From contig JAMOPG010000142.1 of the NCBI GenBank assembly GCA_027064715.1, forward strand, positions 1-41,027: a stretch of 41,027 nucleotides of DNA, in the 5' to 3' direction. Below, in pieces: positions 28,145 to 35,929 of the stretch; the first letter of the stretch is position 1; each line of letters starts with the position of its first letter. The position numbers were made by a program, and so were the translations under genes. The notes under the pieces are model-generated. The model ran no database searches, had not been told where the DNA came from, and worked only from the letters and a program-made list of their open reading frames with translations. The stretch comes from Desulfobacterales bacterium. Lineage in GTDB: Bacteria; Desulfobacterota; Desulfovibrionia; Desulfovibrionales; Desulfothermaceae.

Positions 28145-29743
28145 ATGTTTGGAAATATCAAGGTGAGAACAGCTGTATCTGTAATTGTAATAATTTTAGG
28201 CGTGATATTTGCTTTACCTTCTTTTATTTCAAAGGATTCATCCCTTGCTAAGATATTGCCAGGTTCTAGAGTGAAATTGGGATTAGATCTTCAAGGGGGT
28301 ATAAATCTTGTACTTGGTATTGATATGGACAAGGCAATCTCAAATGCATTAGAACAGATAGGTGAAGAAATAAAGGCTGAGGCAAGAAAACAGAAGGTAG
28401 TGGTGTTAAGACCAAAGATAATTTCCCCAGATAAACTACAATTTTATGTAATTGATGGCAAAAAATCAGGGATAGTAGACGATATAATAAAAAAATATTA
28501 TAATCATCAGATAAAGGTGCTAAAGATTGAGGATGTCAAGGGAAGGAAAAGATATACCTTAACGCTCAAAGATGATTATAAGAAAAAGCTAGAGGAATTA
28601 ACAGTAGATCAGGTATTAAAGGTTATAAGAAACAGGATTGACCAATTTGGGGTAGTAGAACCTGATATCAGAAAATTGGAAGGATATAGGGTTCAGGTGC
28701 AGCTTCCAGGAATAAAAGATGCACAAAGGGCAATAAATATTATCAAGAAAACAGCCCATCTAGAATTTAAACTAGTGGATGATAGTGTTACCCCTGAGCA
28801 GATTAAGTCACATAATATTCCTCCTGATGACGAAATTTTGTATCTTTATAAAAGATTGCCTGATGGTTCTTATGCAAAAGAACCCATAGTTGTGAAAAAA
28901 TATACTGAGCTTACAGGGAAATATATAACAGATGCCGCTGTGGCATTTGATCAATTCAATCAGCCATATGTAACTTTAAGTTTTAATAGGGAAGGTGCCA
29001 GGATCTTTGAAAGGATAACTGGTGAAAATGTGAATAGGCGTCTGGCAATAATTTTAGATAACAAGGTATATTCTGCACCAGTAATTAGAGAAAAGATAAG
29101 TGGTGGTCGGGCGTCTATTACTGGTAGATTTACATTAGATGAAGCCCATGATTTAGCAATTGTACTCAGGGCAGGATCACTTCCTGCGCCTGTGAGTATC
29201 TTACATGAATCATCAGTTGGTCCATCTTTGGGAGAACAATCCATAAGACAAGGTCTTATTTCAATTATAGTAGGTGGCGCATTGGTGTTTATTTTTACCA
29301 TAATTTATTATGGTATTGGTGGTATTATTATAGATATACTTCTTATTTTAAACCTGATTTTAGTTATTGCTGTCTTAGCAGGTTTTGGTGCCACATTGAC
29401 CATGCCAGGTATTGCAGGACTTATCCTACTTATTGGTACTGCTGTTGATGGAAGCGTTTTGATCTTTGAGAGAATAAGAGAAGAGCTGAGAAAAGGGCTC
29501 ACACCTCAAAAGGCAGTTGAATTGGGTTTTTCTAGATCCACCTTAACTATTGTTGATGCAAATCTAACAACCATATTGGCTGCAATAATTTTATATCAAT
29601 TTGGAACTGGTCCTGTGAGGGGATTTGCTGTAACCCTATCAGTTGGAACATTAATTTCTATGTTTACTGCCATCTATGTTTCAAAGGTATTTTTTGCAAT
29701 ATGGCTTAAAAAAGTAAAAAAGGGTGCAAAGTTCAATTTGTAA
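28145..29743 (+). CDS. secD: Protein translocase subunit SecD
   Basis: RND-like membrane protein that uses the proton gradient to pull exported proteins across after SecA-driven entry. 532 residues. TM1 (about 9-25), then LGLDLQGGINLVLGIDMDKA, a large periplasmic P1 head (to about 350), and five further TM segments with GTAVDGSVLIFERIREEL in TM4 and its following loop (the conserved Asp is the proton site). Start ATG with AGAGGTAGG upstream. It is paired with secF 18 nt downstream. Confidence 0.96.
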   Translation: MFGNIKVRTAVSVIVIILGVIFALPSFISKDSSLAKILPGSRVKLGLDLQGGINLVLGIDMDKAISNALEQIGEEIKAEARKQKVVVLRPKIISPDKLQFYVIDGKKSGIVDDIIKKYYNHQIKVLKIEDVKGRKRYTLTLKDDYKKKLEELTVDQVLKVIRNRIDQFGVVEPDIRKLEGYRVQVQLPGIKDAQRAINIIKKTAHLEFKLVDDSVTPEQIKSHNIPPDDEILYLYKRLPDGSYAKEPIVVKKYTELTGKYITDAAVAFDQFNQPYVTLSFNREGARIFERITGENVNRRLAIILDNKVYSAPVIREKISGGRASITGRFTLDEAHDLAIVLRAGSLPAPVSILHESSVGPSLGEQSIRQGLISIIVGGALVFIFTIIYYGIGGIIIDILLILNLILVIAVLAGFGATLTMPGIAGLILLIGTAVDGSVLIFERIREELRKGLTPQKAVELGFSRSTLTIVDANLTTILAAIILYQFGTGPVRGFAVTLSVGTLISMFTAIYVSKVFFAIWLKKVKKGAKFNL

Positions 29744-29761
29744 ATTAGGGGAAGAAAAAAC

Positions 29762-30838
29762 ATGGGAATAGAATTAATAAAACCAAATACCAATATTGAT
29801 TTTTTGGGTGTAAGAAAAATTTGCGCTACTATATCTGGAGCCTTAATTTTGATTGGACTAGTTAGTATAATTTTAAAAGGGGGATTAAGATACGGAATTG
29901 ACTTTGCTGGTGGCATTAATATTCAGGTTAAATTTAATGAGGACATAGATACAACTAAAGTTGCAGATGCATTAAAGGACAGTGGCTTAAAAGGCGTTAG
30001 GATTCAAAGATTTGGTCAATCTTCTCTTCATCAATATTTGATCAGGGCTGCAGTGACAGAAGATCAACCAGAAATGGTAAGAAACAAGGTTTCTTTAGCC
30101 TTAAAAAAGCTTAATAAATCTTTTGAGATACAAAGACTGGAAATGGTTGGTCCCAAGATTGGATCAGAGTTAAAAGAAAAGGCCCTTGAAGCGTTTTTCT
30201 ATGCAGTTTTATTAATATCAATTTATATTTCAGGAAGATTTGAACAAAAATGGGGAACTGCTGCTATAATGGCCATAGCTTTATCCCTTGGAGTTTATAT
30301 TCTGAAATTAATACACATGCCAATCTCTATTTTGATTATAGCTGCAATAATTATCACTTTGGTTCTTTGTTGGTATCTCAAGTTAAATTATGCACTTGGA
30401 GCAGTGGTTGCATTGATTCATGATGTGCTTATTACTGTAGGAATGTTCTCTTTACTAGATAAGGAATTTGATTTAACTGTAGTGGCAGGTCTTTTGACAA
30501 TTATTGGTTATTCACTCAATGATACCATAGTTATTTTTGACAGAATAAGAGAAAATTTAAGAGAGCAAAAAAAGAAGGGATCTTTATTTGATATAATAAA
30601 TAGATCTATAAATGAGACATTGAGCAGGACAATTTTGACATCTGGAACAACACTTTTGGTTGTTATTGCAATGCTCCTTTTGGGTGGGGGAGTTATCCAT
30701 AATTTTGCATTGAGCTTATTTATTGGAATCATTGTTGGAACATATTCTTCCATATACATAGCAAGTTCAATACTCGTTGGAATTGGACCTACCCCAGAAA
30801 AACAGAAAGAGACAGAAACAGCACAGGCCACTGTATAA
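29762..30838 (+). CDS. secF: Protein translocase subunit SecF
   Basis: Partner of SecD. 358 residues: TM1 near 19-38, the D1 motif YGIDFAGGINIQVKF near 48-62, a small periplasmic domain, then five TM segments with the conserved SLNDTIVIFDRIRENL near 250-265. The usual domain length plus a short tail rich in T, E and Q. GGGGAAG precedes the ATG. It ends the Sec operon; a strong terminator follows 25 bp later. Confidence 0.96.
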   Translation: MGIELIKPNTNIDFLGVRKICATISGALILIGLVSIILKGGLRYGIDFAGGINIQVKFNEDIDTTKVADALKDSGLKGVRIQRFGQSSLHQYLIRAAVTEDQPEMVRNKVSLALKKLNKSFEIQRLEMVGPKIGSELKEKALEAFFYAVLLISIYISGRFEQKWGTAAIMAIALSLGVYILKLIHMPISILIIAAIIITLVLCWYLKLNYALGAVVALIHDVLITVGMFSLLDKEFDLTVVAGLLTIIGYSLNDTIVIFDRIRENLREQKKKGSLFDIINRSINETLSRTILTSGTTLLVVIAMLLLGGGVIHNFALSLFIGIIVGTYSSIYIASSILVGIGPTPEKQKETETAQATV

Positions 30839-30863
30839 TTCTTAAAAAAATAATTAGTGTTAG

Positions 30864-30891
30864 AAGGCAGGAATCATTTCCTGCCTTTTTT
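30864..30891 (+). terminator. Strong intrinsic terminator after secF
   Basis: A perfect 10-bp stem, AAGGCAGGAA (30864-30873) with TTCCTGCCTT (30878-30887), 4-nt loop TCAT, and a run of six T at its end. It closes the yajC-secD-secF transcript and lies upstream of the start chosen for the U32 gene. Confidence 0.93.
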
Positions 30892-30916
30892 ATTAATTTT
30901 TTTAAGGCAACTTACT

Positions 30917-32884
30917 ATGACACAAAAAAACATAGAGCTCCTTGCCCCAGCTGGGGACAAAGAGTGTTTTTTTGCGGCAATGGATGCAGGAGCTGATGCA
31001 ATATATATTGGACTTAGAGATTTTTCTGCCAGGGCTGCGGCAAAAAATTTTTCATTGGATGAGGCTGCATCTTTGGTCTCTTTTGCCCATTCAAAAAATA
31101 AAAAAGTGTATATAGCTTTTAATTCACTTGTAATTCAAAGGGAACTTTCTTCAGTTTTTGCATATTTAAAAGACATAGCTCAGATTGGTCCAGATGCACT
31201 AATTATTCAAGATTTAGGCATAGTGAATCTATTAAGAAAAATGGATCTAAATATTGATCTACACCTTTCTACTCTGGCCAATTTTTCTATTTCTACAGCA
31301 TCTGATTTGTTAAGTAATTTGGGGATAAAAAGGGTGGTGTTGCCCAGGGAGCTCACAATTGATGAAATAAAGTGGTTATCACAAAAGAGAAATAATATTG
31401 GATTAGAGGTATTTGTTCATGGTGCACTTTGTTATGGGGTCTCTGGTCGGTGTTACTGGTCTTCTATGCTTGGAGGGAAGAGTGGATTAAAAGGCATGTG
31501 TGTGCAACCATGTAGGAGGACATATCAGCTTGGAAATAAAAAGGGGAAATTTTTTTCATGCAATGATCTGTCTCTGGATGTGCTAATTAAAGTATTGATG
31601 CAAGTTGATGGAATTGAGAGTTTTAAGATTGAAGGGAGAAAGAAAAGTCCTCATTATGTGTATTATACCACAAAGGCATATCAAATATTAAAGGACAATG
31701 TAGGGGATAGAAATGCTCTAAAAATGGCACTTGAGCTCCTAGCTCTGAACCTTGGGCGAAGATCAACCCATTACTATTTTTTGTCCCACAGAAAATATTG
31801 TCCCATAGAGCCAGATAAGGAATCTGCTTCAGGTCTATTGATTGGTCACATTAGCACAAATAAAAGACAAAAATATTTTAGATCTCGTATTGATTTGTAT
31901 GGTGGAGATAGGATCAGAATAGCCTATGAGGGAGAATCTGCACATGATATTATAAAAATAAATAGATATGTAAAAAAAGGTAAAAAGGTTGTTTTAAGGA
32001 AAGGCAAAATCAAGGTAGGTACCCCTGTTTTTTTGATTGATAGAAAAGAACAAAAGTTATTGGAAAGGATAAATGAAATCAAGCAGCAATGGATGGAACA
32101 TAGAAAAAAACTAAAAGTTTTGTATCACAAAAATAATATGTATAAGTTAGAAAATAGTTACCTCAAATATAATAAAAAAGGTAATAACGCATCATCCTTT
32201 AGAGTGTGTATATCCATGCATTTAAAGCAATCCAAAAAACAAAAGGGCCTTCAACATGGATTCATGATTACTGAACCGCAAGGTCCCCTCTGGTCAAAGA
32301 TTAAAGATAAAAATACATGGTTGTGGATAGATCCTGTTATTTGGCCTGAGGATGAGAAAAATTGGATTCATTTAATTGAGACCCTACAAAAAAAAGGATA
32401 TAAAAATTACATAGTAAATTCTATACAACATGTGTCTTTGTTTGATGTTTATAAAAATAATATCTGGCTTGGACCATTTGCAAATATAGCGAATTCAGAG
32501 ACAGTTGAGATTGGAGCCAACTTAGGGGTAAAAGGAGCAGTAGTTTCGCCAGAGTTAAAAAAAGAAGATTATTTAGAACTAGTAAAAAACTCGCCAATAC
32601 CTTTAGGTATACTGGTATATGGGCTTTGGCCATATACTATATCCAGGACAAAGCATCCTTTAGTTCCTCTCAACACCCCTATAATTAGCCCAAAGAAGGA
32701 ATGTTTTTTTGTGTCAGAGATTGGGAAAAATTATTATGTGTACCCAAATTGGCTAGTTGATTTGCGAAATGAAATACCTCTGTTGAAAAAGGCTGGATTT
32801 GTTATGTTTTTAGAAATAGATATACCCTTTCCAAAGGGTGTTAAAAAAGAAAAAAAGCCTTATAAGTTCAATTTTTATAATTAA
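30917..32884 (+). CDS. Peptidase U32 family protein (RlhA/TrhP-like RNA hydroxylation family)
   Basis: 655 residues from the ATG at 30917. The frame stays open upstream to a GTG at 30857, but that stretch contains the secF terminator, so the ATG (beginning MTQKNIELLAPAGD) is right. The U32 TIM-barrel core (about 1-300) has LLAPAGDKECFFAAMDAGADAIYIG and the cysteine set HGALCYGVSGRC ... GMCVQPCRR, which holds an iron-sulfur cluster in studied relatives. The long C-terminal half matches the RlhA-type length. Characterised relatives hydroxylate 23S rRNA or tRNA bases; true peptidase activity is doubtful. The exact target is not determined. Confidence 0.87.
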   Translation: MTQKNIELLAPAGDKECFFAAMDAGADAIYIGLRDFSARAAAKNFSLDEAASLVSFAHSKNKKVYIAFNSLVIQRELSSVFAYLKDIAQIGPDALIIQDLGIVNLLRKMDLNIDLHLSTLANFSISTASDLLSNLGIKRVVLPRELTIDEIKWLSQKRNNIGLEVFVHGALCYGVSGRCYWSSMLGGKSGLKGMCVQPCRRTYQLGNKKGKFFSCNDLSLDVLIKVLMQVDGIESFKIEGRKKSPHYVYYTTKAYQILKDNVGDRNALKMALELLALNLGRRSTHYYFLSHRKYCPIEPDKESASGLLIGHISTNKRQKYFRSRIDLYGGDRIRIAYEGESAHDIIKINRYVKKGKKVVLRKGKIKVGTPVFLIDRKEQKLLERINEIKQQWMEHRKKLKVLYHKNNMYKLENSYLKYNKKGNNASSFRVCISMHLKQSKKQKGLQHGFMITEPQGPLWSKIKDKNTWLWIDPVIWPEDEKNWIHLIETLQKKGYKNYIVNSIQHVSLFDVYKNNIWLGPFANIANSETVEIGANLGVKGAVVSPELKKEDYLELVKNSPIPLGILVYGLWPYTISRTKHPLVPLNTPIISPKKECFFVSEIGKNYYVYPNWLVDLRNEIPLLKKAGFVMFLEIDIPFPKGVKKEKKPYKFNFYN

Positions 32885-33012
32885 TGTAAATTTTCAAGCA
32901 AAATTGGCAAGAAAGCCAACACCAACATAAGGATACCATAAATGGATTTTTTATAAAGAATACTACCACAGATCCCAGCTCCAAGATAAAAACATATCCC
33001 CTCTCCATCCCT
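32881..33012 (-). pseudogene. Possible remnant of a membrane protein C-terminus
   Basis: 43 open codons on the minus strand ending TAA at 32881-32883, overlapping the U32 stop. No start codon is available at the 5' end, which is bounded by a stop at 33013-33015. The peptide is strongly hydrophobic and reads like a membrane hairpin (FYLGAGICGSILYKKSIYG, then LMLVLAFLPILLENLH). The GAxxGxxLYxxxG-like pattern faintly recalls the last helices of DUF1275 (YoaK) proteins. This may be chance. Confidence 0.3.
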
Positions 33013-33052
33013 CTAAAAACTTAAAGGTACAATTCCCTCTTTTTTTTAAGTG

Positions 33053-33739
33053 TCAAAGTCGGGTCCTATCCTCCAAAATAGGACTAAGTATTTCACAAGT
33101 AATATAAACAAACAAACCAGACCAAAGTACATCACTAAAAAAATGGGCGCCTTGTATAATCCTTGCAAGTCCAATGGAAAATCCTGCAAAAATCCCCAGG
33201 GCAAAAAATCCCCACGCCAATTTTTTACTACTTTTTCTAAATAGGTAATAAAAACTTAAAAAATAAAATCCCATAGATGCATGACCTGAAGGAAAAGACC
33301 TTCCCCCTTGGGCATTCCCTGGATGCCAAACCCTTCGATAACTCAGTTTCCCACCAAATTCCTCTACTTGTTTTGGCCGTGGTCTGCCCCAATGATCTTT
33401 AAATATTGCATTTACCAAAATACCAGGTCCAATTATCATAACTAGCACCAAAAAAAGTGCTTGTTTTTTGTACGGTCGAAACTTTGATATGAAAATGCCT
33501 AAAAGATACAGTATCAAAGAAGAAATTGATATCCCCAATGCAGGTATAGGTCCATAATGATATAAAAAAAGTACTAGTCCTTTATTTTTCAAGAAAAAAC
33601 CATTTTCTTCACTATAAAAATAATTAGAAATTTTTATATCTAATCCAAATTTTTCAATTAATAAAGTTACAATTATTGCTATAGCTAATGTAATCCAAAT
33701 ACTTTTTTTTACCTTTGTTATATGGCCTCCCATTTCCAT
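33053..33739 (-). CDS. PAP2-family membrane phosphatase
   Basis: 228 residues with about six membrane segments. All three acid-phosphatase motifs are present: KDHWGRPRP (with the RP pair), FPSGHAS with the catalytic histidine, and SIGLARIIQGAHFFSDVLWS with the second histidine and aspartate. Such enzymes remove phosphate from lipid phosphates: phosphatidic acid, undecaprenyl diphosphate, or the lipid A phosphates. Which one cannot be told; the nearby lipid A and peptidoglycan clusters are about 20 kb away and not linked. It is a single gene, divergent from fliR. The start could also be the second ATG (residue 3). Confidence 0.9.
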   Translation of the reverse strand: MEMGGHITKVKKSIWITLAIAIIVTLLIEKFGLDIKISNYFYSEENGFFLKNKGLVLFLYHYGPIPALGISISSLILYLLGIFISKFRPYKKQALFLVLVMIIGPGILVNAIFKDHWGRPRPKQVEEFGGKLSYRRVWHPGNAQGGRSFPSGHASMGFYFLSFYYLFRKSSKKLAWGFFALGIFAGFSIGLARIIQGAHFFSDVLWSGLFVYITCEILSPILEDRTRL

Positions 33740-33990
33740 ATCTCACTTATAGATAGAGGCAAAAACAGATCTCATCCTAATATTTAGTAAACTATTTCCC
33801 ATGGATATAGCTATGGATCCTTCCTTTGTGTCAAACTATTGGATCTATCTTTTTTTAGGAAATTGTGATTAGCACTATTTCGTATGTCAACTTCCCTAAA
33901 GTGATAGGACCCAAATTTTCTTTCAATTGAGATACTTCATATAACAATTTTAAACCTGTTACAACCTACACCCCACCACAAAATTCTTTA

Positions 33991-34004
33991 GGAACAATTT
34001 TTGC
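33991..34004 (+). promoter_or_regulatory. Sigma-54-like -24/-12 element before fliR
   Basis: AGGAAC-AATTT-TTGCT fits TGGCAC-N5-TTGCW with the invariant GG (33991-33992) and GC (34003-34004) ten bases apart. The expected start of transcription falls at about 34015-34016, one or two bases before the fliR ATG, so the message would have no leader. Sigma-54 control of flagellar export genes is common. One element in AT-rich DNA can be chance. Confidence 0.3.
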
Positions 34005-34016
34005 TATTTTCTTTGT

Positions 34017-34793
34017 ATGGAAATTTTTTTGTTTAACTACTCAAATATATTTAGCTTTTTCTTGACTCTAATAAGAATAAGTATTGTGGTATTTTTGTTA
34101 CCTTTTTATGGTGGTAGAGGAATACCTTCTCTAGTTAAGGCAGTTTTTTGCATTATCTTAACCATAGGGATATGGCCTAATATAAGTCTAAAAGCAGAAT
34201 CTTTGCCAACCTCCAGCATAGGGATATTTATTTTGATCTTTGGAGAATTAATATTAGGAATAATTTTATCACTTGCTATTAAAAGCATATTTGCTGGTGT
34301 CCAGACTGCGGGGGCAATAATCGGTTTCCAAATGGGATTTTCCCTGATGAATGTGGTGGATCCATTGTCAGGACGTTCAACTGTTCTTACTTCTCACCTT
34401 TTATACATGATCTCTTTATTATTTTTTCTGTCATTTAATGGACACCTATATCTAATTTCAGCCTTTACACAGAGTTTTAGATTAGTGCCTCCTGGATCCA
34501 TCTTGATTAATTCCCAACTCTTTGACAATATAATTTATTTCACATCTCAAATATTTATAATAGCAATAAAAATAGCTGCCCCTGTGATGGTTGCTGAGCT
34601 ATTTGTGAGTTGTGCACTTGGAGTGATAGCAAGGCTATCTCCACAGATTAATGTCTTGTTTGTTGGATTTCCTTTAAAAATTGCAATTGGATTCTTTTTT
34701 ATGGGAATAATCATTGAAATTCTGGGCTTTTTTATGAGAGACATTGTAGCAGGACTTGAAGATATATTTAATTCACTAATGTGGGTTGGATAA
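34017..34793 (+). CDS. fliR: Flagellar type III export gate protein FliR
   Basis: Inner-membrane subunit of the FliPQR export gate. 258 residues with about six hydrophobic segments; FLLPFYGGRGIPSLVKAVF near 27-45, GFQMGFSLMNVVDPLSG near 102-118 and the conserved end GFPLKIAIGFFFMG are typical. The ATG at 34017 gives MEIFLFNYSNIFSFFLTLIR, the normal FliR beginning, yet no Shine-Dalgarno precedes it. First of the flagellar run, 3 nt before flhB. Confidence 0.95.
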   Translation: MEIFLFNYSNIFSFFLTLIRISIVVFLLPFYGGRGIPSLVKAVFCIILTIGIWPNISLKAESLPTSSIGIFILIFGELILGIILSLAIKSIFAGVQTAGAIIGFQMGFSLMNVVDPLSGRSTVLTSHLLYMISLLFFLSFNGHLYLISAFTQSFRLVPPGSILINSQLFDNIIYFTSQIFIIAIKIAAPVMVAELFVSCALGVIARLSPQINVLFVGFPLKIAIGFFFMGIIIEILGFFMRDIVAGLEDIFNSLMWVG

Positions 34794-34796
34794 CTT

Positions 34797-35870
34797 ATGC
34801 CACAAAAAGATCCAAGAAAGACAGAACAAGCCACACCTCGTAGAATACAAAAGGCAAGAGAAGAGGGTAATGTTCCAAGGAGTGAAGAGGTTTCAAAGGT
34901 AGTGGTATTGATAGCAGGCGTTGTTTCCTTAAGAATATTTATTGGTTTTATGAGAGATAATTTCTATGAAATCTTTAGAGTTATCTATAAAAGTTTTAAT
35001 ATGCACATAACAGAAAACACCACTTTTTTTCTCCTTTGTTATTGCATGAAAAAACTACTTTATATAATTTTACCTGTTGTATTGTTTATTGCAATAAGTA
35101 GTGTCATATCTATACGTCTTCAAATTGGGCATGTATTTACCACAAAAATATTTAAATTTAAATGGACAATGTTTAATGTTGTTGAAAATTTAAAAAATAG
35201 ACTCTTTTCTTTAAGAACCTTTGTGGAGCTTTTTAAAAATATTTTACAGATTGTGCCAGTTGCCATAATTGCATATTTTGTGATAAAAAAAGAGATGAAT
35301 TATCTGCCATCCCTATTTTATCAAACTCCATTGGGAATAACCCAAAACATGCTACTTTTGCTTTATAAAATAGTTTGGTCCTTAATAATACCTTTAATAA
35401 TCTTAGCCGTAATACATCTAAAATATACCAGATGGGATTATCAAGAAAACCTTAAGATGACAAAAGAAGAGGTAAAGGATGAACATAAACAATTGTATGG
35501 AGATCCAAAAGTAAAAAGCGAACAGAGAAAAAGGATGCAAAAGGCATTGCTTAGCAGGATGATGTCTCAAGTGCCAAAGGCAGATGTGGTGATTACCAAC
35601 CCTACTCATATAGCAATTGCACTTATGTATGATATTAGCAAGGCACCTGCCCCAATTGTTGTGGCAAAAGGAAAAGGACTTATTGCTGAAAAGATAAAAG
35701 AGATAGCAAAGGAACACAACATTCCTATTAAAGAAGACAAACCCCTGGCACAGGCTTTGTATAAAAGTGTTGAGATCGGAGAGATGATACCAGAGGAATT
35801 TTATCAAGCAGTAGCAGCTATCCTGGCTACTTTAGAAAAATTTAGGAAAAAATATAGAAGGGCAAAGTAA
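34797..35870 (+). CDS. flhB: Flagellar export switch protein FlhB
   Basis: Controls the change from hook to filament substrate export. 357 residues: N-terminal KTEQATPRRIQKAREEGNVPRS, four TM segments (to about 210), a linker, and the cytoplasmic autocleavage domain with the NPTH site at 268-271 (cut between Asn and Pro), followed by PAPIVVAKGKGLIAEKIKEI. All functional residues are intact. It lies 3 nt after fliR. Confidence 0.96.
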   Translation: MPQKDPRKTEQATPRRIQKAREEGNVPRSEEVSKVVVLIAGVVSLRIFIGFMRDNFYEIFRVIYKSFNMHITENTTFFLLCYCMKKLLYIILPVVLFIAISSVISIRLQIGHVFTTKIFKFKWTMFNVVENLKNRLFSLRTFVELFKNILQIVPVAIIAYFVIKKEMNYLPSLFYQTPLGITQNMLLLLYKIVWSLIIPLIILAVIHLKYTRWDYQENLKMTKEEVKDEHKQLYGDPKVKSEQRKRMQKALLSRMMSQVPKADVVITNPTHIAIALMYDISKAPAPIVVAKGKGLIAEKIKEIAKEHNIPIKEDKPLAQALYKSVEIGEMIPEEFYQAVAAILATLEKFRKKYRRAK

Positions 35871-35929
35871 ACTATTTGACTCTCTAAGACAACTTTTTGA
35901 CTTTTGATAAACACAGATGGTGGGGTGAT

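Noticed and set aside
33858-33965. 36-codon open stretch on the minus strand between the PAP2 gene and fliR, with coding-like amino acids
   Set aside because: No start codon, no recognised family, and runs of this length are expected by chance in six frames of such AT-rich DNA.
35897-35929. N-terminal extension of flhA from a TTG codon
   Set aside because: The ATG at 35930 has a good ribosome site and the conserved start; the extension has neither.
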